Assembly (NCBI GenBank): GCA_905233765.1
Contig: CAJOCU010000011.1
Coordinates: forward strand, 1-64,000
Direction: 5' to 3'
Length of the DNA stretch: 64,000 bases
Source: an uncultured Bacteroidaceae bacterium
GTDB lineage: Bacteria > Bacteroidota > Bacteroidia > Bacteroidales > Bacteroidaceae
Every line of letters starts with the position of its first letter. Within the stretch, counting starts at the first letter, position 1. This document shows, in pieces, positions 1-7,221 of this stretch. The position numbers were made by a program, and so were the translations under genes. A model generated the notes under the pieces. It saw nothing but the letters and a program-made list of their open reading frames with translations, did no database searches and was not told the DNA's origin.

Positions 1-1
1 C

Positions 2-430
2 TATCCCGACAACATGACCATCCTCGCCACGCTGGAGAAGGACGGCGAGCCGATAGCCGATGCAGAGGTGGCGGCGTTCATCAATGGCGAGTGCCGCGGT
101 ACCATCAAGGGCATGGATGGCCATTACTTCCTCACGGTGCTGGGCGTCTCTGCCGAAGATACTCACAAGACCATTGCTCTCAAGGCATGGATTGATGGCA
201 AGGAGTATGATATCGATGACACTGGTTTCTACTTCACCAGCGATACTTCCTACGGTTCGTTCGTTGATGGCCTCGTCAAGCTGACCATCGGCGGAGACAC
301 CGGCATCAAGAGCATGACGGATAGCGACGACAATGCCGACTGGTACGACCTGCAGGGTCGCAAACTGAACGGCAAGCCGATGAATAAGGGTGTGTTTATT
401 AAGAACGGAAATAAACAAGTTGTAAAATAA
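2..430 (+). CDS. C-terminal end of a secreted surface protein (5' end outside window)
   Basis: The frame is open from the first bases, so this is the tail of a longer gene; the ATG at 14 is probably internal. The visible 142 residues hold a small beta-rich module (TLEKDGEPIADAEVAAFING, then GECRGT) seen at the C-terminal side of many Prevotella surface proteins. A terminal stretch follows with WYDLQGRKL, KGVFIKNG and a final KQVVK. That last segment resembles the C-terminal sorting-type tails of exported Bacteroidetes proteins (inference from pattern). The catalytic or binding part lies upstream and cannot be judged. The gene is followed after 5 nt by a tiny ORF. Confidence 0.7.
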   Translation, partial: YPDNMTILATLEKDGEPIADAEVAAFINGECRGTIKGMDGHYFLTVLGVSAEDTHKTIALKAWIDGKEYDIDDTGFYFTSDTSYGSFVDGLVKLTIGGDTGIKSMTDSDDNADWYDLQGRKLNGKPMNKGVFIKNGNKQVVK

Positions 431-435
431 AGAAC

Positions 436-582
436 ATGATGAAACGAAAAGGTTATCAGGAACCATCGATGCTGATAGTGACGATGGTGCAGAGAACTTG
501 TCTGCTGGCAGGTAGTGAAGATCTCCAAAAGGCTGATGCAGACTTGGAGGATTACAATCGCAGGGAAGAAGAAACATGGTAA
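436..582 (+). CDS. 48-residue hypothetical peptide
   Basis: A short ORF starting ATGATG 5 nt after the preceding stop and ending 24 nt before the fimbrillin-like gene. The peptide begins MMKRKGYQEPSMLIVTMVQR, continues TCLLAGSED and ends in an acidic, charged tail. Basic N-terminus, a central Pro-hydrophobic stretch and a Leu-Ala-Gly-Ser turn are shared, as far as I recall, by many unannotated small ORFs next to Prevotella surface-protein genes. No function is known to me. Tight spacing on both sides suggests co-transcription. It could be a leader-like peptide or a non-functional ORF. Confidence 0.45.
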   Translation: MMKRKGYQEPSMLIVTMVQRTCLLAGSEDLQKADADLEDYNRREEETW

Positions 583-606
583 AGACCCACGTAAACAAGA
601 ACTGAA

Positions 607-2022
607 ATGAAAAGAATCATTCGATATCTCAATATGGCAGCCCTCGCATTTGTGAGCGTCATCGCCATCGGCTGTTCAAATGATGATGAAGACAGTATCC
701 AGCCACCTGTGACTGATACAACAAATATGGTCACATTGACCACTACCATCAGCTTCGGAGGTGAGAGCCGGACACGCGCACTCACTCCTGAAGGCGTGAA
801 GACCTTCGCCGAGGGTGACCAGATAGCGATCATCTATACGAATACGAGCAGTGAGCGGGTGAAGGCCGTGAGCAATGCGCTTGCAGAGGGTGACATCACA
901 GGCGGGGGAAAGAACGCCCGCATCACCTTCACGCTGACCAATCCCGTGGCGGGCAGTGTGGACTACGTCTATCCGGCAGCGATGGCCAAGGATGATGGTA
1001 CCCTGAACTACAGCGCCCTCTGCATGCAGAACGGCACTCTGGCTCCACTCGCCAGCAAACTCGATTGCGCCAAGGGAACAGGAACCATGACCAGCAGCGG
1101 AGGCACCTTCACGTTGCCCACAGGTGTCACCCTGGCCAACCAGCTTGCCATCTGTGAGTTCACCATCAAGAACAGCAGCGGCACGGAAATCACCGGCAGC
1201 ATCACGGGTCTTACCCTCAGCGACGGTACCAATACCTATACCGTCAGTCGTGCGGCAACCGCAGGCCCTATCTATGTAGCGATGCAACCAGTGACTAGCG
1301 ACAAAACCCTCTCTTTCGTTGCCAACGCTGCCGCGAGTAGTTGCTATTACAAGAACGTTTCGGGCAAGGATCTTGCTGCTGGCGATATGCTTCCTGTCAA
1401 TTTGACGATGACACAGGGAACGACCACGAACCTCTCTACGCTTGCTGCTGATTATGAAGCACAGAACGGTGACATGCTGACGGGGAAACTCGCAGCCAAC
1501 CATAAGATTTCGATTGCTGCAGGAGCCTCCGTGACCTTGAATGGAGCCAGCATCAACTACGATGACTCTCCCGCATTGTATGGTACTTTCGCTGGCATCA
1601 CCTGCTTAGGCAACGCCACCATCATCGTTAGTGGTACGAACTATGTCAAAGGCTTCAGCTCCGGCTACCCCGGCATCTTCGTACCCTCAGGTTCCACCCT
1701 TACCATCACGGGTAGCGGTACACTCTATGCCCAAGGTCATGATTGGGGCGCAGGCATCGGTAGTGGTATAAGTAATATCGCTGAAGTTAAGGACTGCGGT
1801 AACATCATCATCCAAGGCGGTACAATATGGGGCACGGGCGGCACAGGCGCAGCAGGCATCGGTAGCGGTGCTGGCGCAGATGAGACCCCCTCATCCTGCG
1901 GTAACATCACCATCAAGAGTTCTGTAACTCAAGTCGATGCCACGGCTGGCTCAGGTGCACAAAGCATCGGTCGCGGTGACCACTCTACCTGCGGCATCGT
2001 AACGATAGAAGACTCTCATTGA
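607..2022 (+). CDS. Fimbrillin-like lipoprotein with C-terminal GIGSG repeats
   Basis: 471 residues. A lipoprotein signal peptide ends in IAIGC with the lipidated Cys at 23, so the protein should be anchored in the outer membrane. Residues about 35-290 look like the fimbrillin/Mfa-type beta-sandwich fold, with short LTTTISFGGESRTRALTPEG and DYVYPAAM motifs. The C-terminal third (about 380-471) has three repeats of about 33 residues built on GIGSG...CGNITI, probably a small beta-helix or carbohydrate-binding module. Similar architectures are common in Bacteroides and Prevotella surface lipoproteins. The last repeat (SIGRG...CGIVTIEDSH) ends abruptly, so a slight C-terminal truncation is possible. 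Confidence 0.75.
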   Translation: MKRIIRYLNMAALAFVSVIAIGCSNDDEDSIQPPVTDTTNMVTLTTTISFGGESRTRALTPEGVKTFAEGDQIAIIYTNTSSERVKAVSNALAEGDITGGGKNARITFTLTNPVAGSVDYVYPAAMAKDDGTLNYSALCMQNGTLAPLASKLDCAKGTGTMTSSGGTFTLPTGVTLANQLAICEFTIKNSSGTEITGSITGLTLSDGTNTYTVSRAATAGPIYVAMQPVTSDKTLSFVANAAASSCYYKNVSGKDLAAGDMLPVNLTMTQGTTTNLSTLAADYEAQNGDMLTGKLAANHKISIAAGASVTLNGASINYDDSPALYGTFAGITCLGNATIIVSGTNYVKGFSSGYPGIFVPSGSTLTITGSGTLYAQGHDWGAGIGSGISNIAEVKDCGNIIIQGGTIWGTGGTGAAGIGSGAGADETPSSCGNITIKSSVTQVDATAGSGAQSIGRGDHSTCGIVTIEDSH

Positions 2023-2121
2023 AACGTTCATCTACGTCTCATCCACGAACCATCTACGTTACCACTCCGAACCTTTCCCCTTTCTTCAGTCTCTCCTAAT
2101 CACAAAAGAATCCTCCGTATC

Positions 2122-2233
2122 ACCATGAATAACCTACACACCTACACCTTTAGAAGATAATCGATAGAATATAAGATAGATAAGGGGGTGTAGGTTGGGG
2201 TGTAGGTAGGATGAAAAGGTGTAGGTTTTAACA
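2122..2233. repeat. gtgtaggt-type interspersed element, copy 1
   Basis: The left arm (2131-2148) carries ACCTACACACCTACACC. The right arm (2186-2233) carries GGGTGTAGGTT, GTGTAGG and AAAAGGTGTAGGTTTTAACA. The right arm aligns without gaps, about 41 of 48 positions, with the reverse complement of the arm ending at 56911. The left arm with its flank (CATGAATAACCTACA) matches, inverted, the sequence at 56944-56965. It is therefore a shorter relative of the element at 56.7 kb. No ORF inside. Confidence 0.7.
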
Positions 2234-2290
2234 CTTTTGAGGTGATTCACACGAAACAGGGTGGGGGGCGAAGACCCGTCCTCTGGTCAT

Positions 2291-2326
2291 AAGATCGCGG
2301 TCCTCCAGCCATAAGACCGCGATCTT
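2291..2326. repeat. Perfect 12-bp inverted repeat (possible terminator)
   Basis: AAGATCGCGGTC (2291-2302) and its exact complement GACCGCGATCTT (2315-2326) enclose a 12-nt loop. A third unit, AAGAACGCAATCTT (2335-2348), follows; all three fit AAGANCGCNATCTT or its complement. The hairpin could end either convergent transcript, but the following T-run is weak. Confidence 0.55.
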
Positions 2327-2358
2327 TCAGCGCTAAGAACGCAATCTTATTGTCTTTC

Positions 2359-2424
2359 CCACGCATGGGAAAAGTGTTTACCATGCATGGAAAAGGTGTT
2401 TACCATGCATGGGAAAGACTTTCA
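2359..2424. repeat. Three tandem 22-bp repeats with CCATGCATGG core
   Basis: Units at 2359-2380, 2381-2402 and 2403-2424 share the frame CC(A/G-rich)CGCATGG/CCATGCATGG followed by AAAAGTGTTTA-like sequence. Unit 2 contains the 10-bp palindrome CCATGCATGG. Exact 22-nt periodicity is visible. Function unknown; could be a protein-binding array or a small structured RNA. Confidence 0.7.
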
Positions 2425-2497
2425 TGATGACAGGAATCGCAGCACAGCTCTGCACGCTGAGCGCTCACCCTGCGCTTGTCTTAGCAGAAGGGTGCGG

Positions 2498-3529
2498 TTA
2501 TGCGATGAAGTTCACTTCGGGGTGGATGAGGATACCGAAGCGCGCTTCAACGTCTGCTTGAATGGCTTTGCATAAGTCGTTGATCTCTTTGCCTGTTGCG
2601 CCGCCACGATTAACGAGTACGAGGGCTTGTTTTTCATAGACACCGGCGCGACCGAGGGTCTTGCCTTTCCAGCCACATTGCTCGATCATCCAACCTGCGG
2701 GAACCTTCACGCGGTCGGCATCGACCTCGTAGTGGGGGGCGTCGGGGTATGTTTTTTGGATGCGCTCGAAAACACTTCTGTCAACGATGGGATTCATAAA
2801 GAAACTGCCGGCATTGCCAAGCTCCGATGGGTCGGGGAGTTTGGCGCGGCGAATCTCGATGATGGTCTGTCGCAACTGCTCTGCCGTGAGGTTGACTTCG
2901 TCGATGCCGCGCTCCTCCAGGGCCCGGCGAATTCCGCCGTAGTCAAGGCGGGGGCGGAAACTGTGGGAGAGGCGGAAGTGGACGTGGGTGACGGCGTAGC
3001 GACCGCGCAACTCCTGCTTGAAGATGCTGTCGCGGTAGCCGTAGCGACATTCCTCGACGGTGAAATGACGGATGGCGCCGGTCTGCAGGTCCACGGTATC
3101 CACGAAGAGGATGAAGTCCTTGGCTTCGGCGCCGTAGGCTCCGATGTTCTGCACGGCGGCAGCGCCTACTTCGCCGGGGATGAGCGAGAGGTTCTCCAAC
3201 CCAAACCACGAACTGTCAACGGCGTACTGCACCCAGTCGTCCCAGGTGACGCCTGCGCCCACGCGGACATAAACATAATCGCCTTCGTCGGCGGTGACTA
3301 CGATGTCGCGGATCTGGGAATGGAGGACGGTGCCGGCGTAATCGCCCAGGAAGAGCAGGTTGCTGCCACCGCCGATGTGGAGTAGGGGGGTGGCGTCGTC
3401 CTCGGCGGCGCGACGGCCTACGAGCGTCTGTAGTTCATCGACGCTGTCATACTCTGCGAAATGTCGTGCTGTGGCTGCAATGCCGAATGTGTTGCGCTCT
3501 TTCAGCGAGCAATTGTCAGTAATCTTCAT
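2498..3529 (-). CDS. murB: UDP-N-acetylenolpyruvoylglucosamine reductase
   Basis: 343 residues. MurB is the cytoplasmic FAD enzyme that reduces UDP-GlcNAc-enolpyruvate with NADPH to UDP-MurNAc in peptidoglycan synthesis. The N-terminal FAD-binding domain shows IGGGSNLLF and IPGEVGAAAVQNIGAYGAE. YGYRDS marks a type I enzyme, GNAGSFFMNP contains the proton-donor Ser, and the C-terminal HPEVNFIA carries the conserved Glu. Full length for a type I MurB. It starts 3 nt after the stop of the upstream lipoprotein gene, so both are in one transcript. Confidence 0.96.
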   Translation of the reverse strand: MKITDNCSLKERNTFGIAATARHFAEYDSVDELQTLVGRRAAEDDATPLLHIGGGSNLLFLGDYAGTVLHSQIRDIVVTADEGDYVYVRVGAGVTWDDWVQYAVDSSWFGLENLSLIPGEVGAAAVQNIGAYGAEAKDFILFVDTVDLQTGAIRHFTVEECRYGYRDSIFKQELRGRYAVTHVHFRLSHSFRPRLDYGGIRRALEERGIDEVNLTAEQLRQTIIEIRRAKLPDPSELGNAGSFFMNPIVDRSVFERIQKTYPDAPHYEVDADRVKVPAGWMIEQCGWKGKTLGRAGVYEKQALVLVNRGGATGKEINDLCKAIQADVEARFGILIHPEVNFIA

Positions 3530-3532
3530 TCT

Positions 3533-4402
3533 TTAATTTTCAAATTCTGTCAGACGCCAGTGCTCACGGTCGCGATTGAACACGAAGATGCATTGCAGGC
3601 CGTTGCGGATGCCCCGGAACTGCAGGAGCATGCGATGGGGGTTGGTGAAAGTTTGGCCGTAGGCGATGTGGATGAGCACGTCCTGCGGCATCTCGGGTTG
3701 GAACTCAAACCATTGGTCTCTGTTGATGGTGCCCTGTATGGTGTTGAAATCGTCCTCGTCGGAAGTGCTGAAGCGCAGCGGGTCGGCCACGTGGTGACGC
3801 TGGAAGACGCTGTCGGTGGCGAACTTGCCGTAGAAGTCCAAGAAGGCGGCCAGGTCTGTGTGCTCGAAGGGGATGATGCACTCCTCGGTGAGCATCCATT
3901 GTCCGGTGGTGCTGTCGCGGTGGAAGACGTAGGATTCAATCTGACGACTGTGGAGGTAGATCTGATCCACACGGGCGTCGTGGACGGCGGAGTCCTGTGC
4001 CAGCACCATCTGGCGGCGTGAGTTCCAGAGCACAGTGCAGAAGTCCTGACGTAGGAAGAGGTAGCGGTGCTGCCAGTCTTGGCGCTGGATGAAGCGCGTC
4101 TCGCCGTTGCCATCCACCACGGGCAGGGGGAAGACGATACGTGAGCGCTGCAGACGGTTGCTCTGGTCGAAACTGAAGATGAAATCATCGAAGAACTCAT
4201 CCACAGCTTCCGGCAGTGGCGTGTCGCGTGTCTCGAGATCCAGCAGCAGTGTGTCGGCCTCAGCAGCGATGGAGTCTGCGACGAGTGAATCCAGCGCATT
4301 GTCCTCTTGTTGCGAGGACTCGCTTTGCTGTCGGCTCACGCAGGCAACCACTATCACCATGCAGACGAAACTGAAGAGAATCGCAGCCTGTTTTCCTTTC
4401 AT
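3533..4402 (-). CDS. Lipoprotein of unknown function (DUF4348-like)
   Basis: I take the ATG at 4402, which gives MKGKQAAILFSFVCMVIVVA followed by CVSRQQ, a typical lipoprotein signal; an ATG 42 nt upstream would put 14 polar residues in front of it. The mature part (about 270 residues) begins with a Ser/Gln/Asp-rich linker. A compact domain follows, beginning near DEFFDDFIFSFDQSNRLQ and rich in Phe, Trp and Arg. It resembles the uncharacterised Bacteroidetes family DUF4348 as I recall it; not verified. Its place directly upstream of murB hints at a cell-envelope role, nothing more. Confidence 0.65.
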   Translation of the reverse strand: MKGKQAAILFSFVCMVIVVACVSRQQSESSQQEDNALDSLVADSIAAEADTLLLDLETRDTPLPEAVDEFFDDFIFSFDQSNRLQRSRIVFPLPVVDGNGETRFIQRQDWQHRYLFLRQDFCTVLWNSRRQMVLAQDSAVHDARVDQIYLHSRQIESYVFHRDSTTGQWMLTEECIIPFEHTDLAAFLDFYGKFATDSVFQRHHVADPLRFSTSDEDDFNTIQGTINRDQWFEFQPEMPQDVLIHIAYGQTFTNPHRMLLQFRGIRNGLQCIFVFNRDREHWRLTEFEN

Positions 4403-4493
4403 AAAAAGACCTAATAAATCTTCCTTTTGGTAAAAATCATGCAAAAGTACACTTTATTTTCCATCCATCGCACGCTTTTTGAGAAGAAATCAC

Positions 4494-4501
4494 TACCTTT
4501 G
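4494..4501 (+). promoter_or_regulatory. Bacteroidetes -7 box upstream of pheS
   Basis: TACCTTTG matches TAnnTTTG and lies 63 nt before the pheS start. No good TTTG is seen at the usual -33 spacing. Confidence 0.5.
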
Positions 4502-4518
4502 CGCAGTTTTTTGAAGAT

Positions 4519-4557
4519 ACATCAATCGAAGACCAAAAAGAAACATCAATCGAAGAC
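4519..4557 (+). repeat. Direct repeat in the pheS leader
   Basis: ACATCAATCGAAGAC occurs at 4519-4533 and again at 4543-4557, a 24-nt period, entirely inside the predicted 5' untranslated region of pheS and ending 7 nt before its ATG. Probably a local duplication; a regulatory role is unproven. Confidence 0.7.
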
Positions 4558-4564
4558 TGAAAAT

Positions 4565-5584
4565 ATGCTCGAAAAAATCAAACAACTGCTCGAGGAAATC
4601 AATGCTATGCAGGCTACCACTCCTGAAGAGGTGGAGGCTCTGCGCATCAGGTATCTGAGCAAGAAAGGCGAGGTCAGCAAACTGATGGATGAGTTCCGGA
4701 CGATTCCCAATGACATGAAGAAAGAGGTGGGACGCCACATTAACGAACTCAAGGACTATGCCACCGAACGCATTAACCAGCTCAAGGCTTGTGCTGCCGC
4801 TCAGGAAACCATCGCCGACGACATCGACCTCACGCGTACTGCATATCCCATCGCTCTTGGCACGCGCCACCCGCTGACCATCGTCAAGAACGAGATTGTG
4901 GATATCTTCTCGCGTCTGGGCTTCACGCTGGCAGAGGGCCCCGAGGTGGAGGACGACTGGCATGTCTATAGCTCCATGAACTTCGCCGACGACCACCCCG
5001 CCCGTGATATGCAGGACACTTTCTTCGTAGAGGCGCATCCCGATATCATCCTGCGCTCGCACACCTCCAGCGTGCAGGCGCGCGTCATGGAGAAGCAGCA
5101 ACCGCCCATCCGCGTTATCTGCCCGGGTCGCGTCTATCGCAACGAGGCTGTCAGCGCCCGTGCCCACTGCTTCTTCCATCAGGTGGAAGGTCTGTACATC
5201 GACAAAAATGTAAGCTTCAAGGACCTGAAACAGGTGCTGCTGCTCTTCGCTCAGGAAATGTTCGGCCCCGAGACGCAGATCCGCCTGCGCCCCAGCTACT
5301 TCCCCTTCACAGAACCCTCTGCAGAGATGGATGTCAGCTGCACCATCTGCGGCGGCAAGGGCTGCTCAATGTGTAAGGGCTCTGGCTGGCTGGAGATTCT
5401 CGGTTGTGGAATGGTGGACCCCGCAGTGCTCGAAGCCAACGGCATCGACAGCAGCGTCTATACCGGCTACGCCTTCGGCATGGGTATTGAGCGCATCACC
5501 AACCTCAAATACCAGGTTAAGGACCTTCGTCTGTTCTCGGAGAACGACGTCCGCTTCCTGGAAGAATTTACGGCAGCAAATTAG
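4565..5584 (+). CDS. pheS: Phenylalanine-tRNA ligase alpha subunit
   Basis: 339 residues from ATG 4565 (MLEKIKQLLEEINAM). An earlier in-frame ATG would add a non-conserved extension covering the leader repeat. The cytoplasmic enzyme charges tRNA-Phe as an alpha2-beta2 tetramer with PheT, which is not in this window. An N-terminal coiled-coil (1-85) precedes the class II catalytic core. Motif 2 is near VICPGRVYRNEAV and motif 3 in GYAFGMGIERI. The CTICGGKGCSMCKGSGWLEI insertion is normal for the family. The next gene starts 1 nt after the stop, suggesting a shared transcript. Confidence 0.96.
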   Translation: MLEKIKQLLEEINAMQATTPEEVEALRIRYLSKKGEVSKLMDEFRTIPNDMKKEVGRHINELKDYATERINQLKACAAAQETIADDIDLTRTAYPIALGTRHPLTIVKNEIVDIFSRLGFTLAEGPEVEDDWHVYSSMNFADDHPARDMQDTFFVEAHPDIILRSHTSSVQARVMEKQQPPIRVICPGRVYRNEAVSARAHCFFHQVEGLYIDKNVSFKDLKQVLLLFAQEMFGPETQIRLRPSYFPFTEPSAEMDVSCTICGGKGCSMCKGSGWLEILGCGMVDPAVLEANGIDSSVYTGYAFGMGIERITNLKYQVKDLRLFSENDVRFLEEFTAAN

Positions 5585-5585
5585 T

Positions 5586-6209
5586 ATGATTTCTCTCCAC
5601 TCCGCTTCCATCACCTTTGGCGACCGGCCACTGTTCAGTGGGCTGGACCTCGCGGTTGACCCGGGGCAGCTCATTGGCATCTCCGGCGAGAGCGGTTGTG
5701 GTAAGACCTCGCTCCTTCGTGCTCTCTTGGGCTTTGTGCCTATGGAAGCCGAAGGAGCTTTTCTTTTCGGGCTGCCGCTGGACGCAGAGCATATCGATGC
5801 CATCCGCCAGCGCACAGCCTATGTGCCGCAGGAACTGCAGCCCGCAGTAGAGAAGGGCCACGACCTGATAGGGCTGACGCACGACCTGTCCTACAACAGC
5901 TCCCTCCATCAAACCCGTTTCCTCCCTGAACTGATGGAGGCCCTGGCGATCGATGTGTCGTTGTTTTCACTGCCTGCCTCGAAACTCTCAGGCGGACAGC
6001 GGCAGCGGATGCTGCTGATGGCAGCTCTGCTGCTGCCCAAGCCTCTTCTGTTGTTGGATGAGCCCACGTCGGCACTCGACGAGGAGAGTTCAAAGCGCGT
6101 GGGACGCGCACTGCAACAAGCATGTCGCGACGAAGGACGTGCGGCCCTCGTGGTCTCGCACGACCCCGTGCTCCTCGGTTTCTGCGACAAAGTCATCAAC
6201 CTTCCGTAA
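5586..6209 (+). CDS. ABC transporter ATPase of the FetA/YbbL type
   Basis: 207 residues from ATG 5586. Walker A GESGCGKTS (about 35-43), the Q-loop YVPQEL, signature LSGGQRQRM, Walker B LLLLDEP and the switch His in VVSHD are all present. The short single-domain form and the overall pattern fit the ATPase of FetAB (YbbLM), reported as an iron exporter in E. coli. The matching permease is not adjacent but lies at 8362, after the two agmatine genes. The substrate here is inferred, not shown. Confidence 0.8.
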   Translation: MISLHSASITFGDRPLFSGLDLAVDPGQLIGISGESGCGKTSLLRALLGFVPMEAEGAFLFGLPLDAEHIDAIRQRTAYVPQELQPAVEKGHDLIGLTHDLSYNSSLHQTRFLPELMEALAIDVSLFSLPASKLSGGQRQRMLLMAALLLPKPLLLLDEPTSALDEESSKRVGRALQQACRDEGRAALVVSHDPVLLGFCDKVINLP

Positions 6210-6225
6210 AAAGAATGAATTGCCT

Positions 6226-7113
6226 ATGCTCGTAGCTTTGATACAACAATCCTGCACTGCAGACCTCGCCGCCAACCGAGCCCGTTTGGCTGAGAATATT
6301 GCCGATGTGGCGGCTCGTGGCGCGGAGCTGGTGGTGCTGCAGGAACTGCATAATACTCCGTACTTCTGCCAGACGGAGAATGTGGATCTCTTCGACCTTG
6401 CAGAACCCATCCCGGGTCCATCTACCGATTTCTATAGTGCGCTCGCGCGCGAGCATGCGTTGGTCCTGGTCACGAGTCTCTTCGAGCGTCGCGCGGCGGG
6501 ACTGTATCACAACACCGCCGTCGTCTTCGAGAAAGACGGCAGCATCGCAGGCCTGCATCGCAAGATGCATATCCCAGACGATCCCGCCTACTACGAGAAG
6601 TTCTACTTCACACCTGGCGACCTCGGTTTCCGACCCATTCAGACCTCCGTGGGCTCGCTAGGCGTCCAGGTGTGCTGGGACCAGTGGTACCCCGAGGGTG
6701 CACGGCTGATGGCACTCGCCGGTGCCGACATCCTCATCTATCCCACGGCCATCGGCTACGAGAGCAGCGACACGCCCGAGGAGCAGCAGCGCCAGCGCCA
6801 AGCGTGGCAGACGGTGCAGCGCGGTCACGCGGTGGCCAACGAACTGCCCGTCGTGGCGGTGAACAGGGTTGGACACGAGCCTGATCCCAGCGGACAGACG
6901 AACGGCATTCAGTTCTGGGGTTCCAGTTTCGTGGCAGGTCCACAGGGCGAGTTGCTCGCAGAGGCTTCGCAGACTGAGCCCGAGAACCTCATCGTGGATA
7001 TCGACCTGAAGCGCTCCGAACAGGTGCGCCGCTGGTGGCCCTTCCTGCGCGACCGTCGCATCGATGCCTATCAGGACCTTCTTTGCCGCTTCCGCGACGG
7101 AGAAGAACTTTAA
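6226..7113 (+). CDS. aguB: N-carbamoylputrescine amidase
   Basis: 295 residues, start ATG 6226 (MLVALIQQSC); the ATG at 6215 is out of frame. A nitrilase-superfamily enzyme that hydrolyses N-carbamoylputrescine to putrescine, CO2 and ammonia. The catalytic triad is visible: Glu in VVLQELHNTPYF, Lys in LHRKMHIPDD, Cys in VCWDQWYPEGARLMAL. Near full length for the family. It forms a pathway pair with the next gene, agmatine deiminase, which makes its substrate. Role: polyamine synthesis or agmatine use. Confidence 0.93.
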   Translation: MLVALIQQSCTADLAANRARLAENIADVAARGAELVVLQELHNTPYFCQTENVDLFDLAEPIPGPSTDFYSALAREHALVLVTSLFERRAAGLYHNTAVVFEKDGSIAGLHRKMHIPDDPAYYEKFYFTPGDLGFRPIQTSVGSLGVQVCWDQWYPEGARLMALAGADILIYPTAIGYESSDTPEEQQRQRQAWQTVQRGHAVANELPVVAVNRVGHEPDPSGQTNGIQFWGSSFVAGPQGELLAEASQTEPENLIVDIDLKRSEQVRRWWPFLRDRRIDAYQDLLCRFRDGEEL

Positions 7114-7221
7114 ACATTAAAAATTAAACTAAAATTGCCTCTCCACTTCACTCGTACCACCTCCACCATCAGTGACCTGACGCTCCATATGCAGATGCCT
7201 TCGCAGGCCGGTCCTGAGCAA

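Larger units (their letters stand above)
2023..2497. other. 475-nt noncoding gap between convergent genes, rich in repeats
   Basis: No credible gene. It holds, in order: a gtgtaggt-type repeat element (2122-2233), a 12-bp inverted repeat (2291-2326) with a third related unit (2335-2348), and three 22-bp tandem repeats with a palindromic core (2359-2424). The rest is unremarkable. It separates the plus-strand lipoprotein gene from minus-strand murB, so it must contain the terminators of both. Confidence 0.7.

Noticed and set aside
2359..2424. Mini-CRISPR from three 22-bp units
   Set aside because: Units are directly abutting without spacers.
4427..4564. N-terminal extension of pheS to an earlier in-frame start
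   Set aside because: The extension translates the -7 box and the leader repeat into a non-conserved basic sequence; the normal length is obtained from 4565.
7135..7221. TTG start for aguA 87 nt upstream
   Set aside because: The added residues are not conserved in the family and ATG 7222 sits directly before the conserved FPAEW block. Kept as an alternative only.
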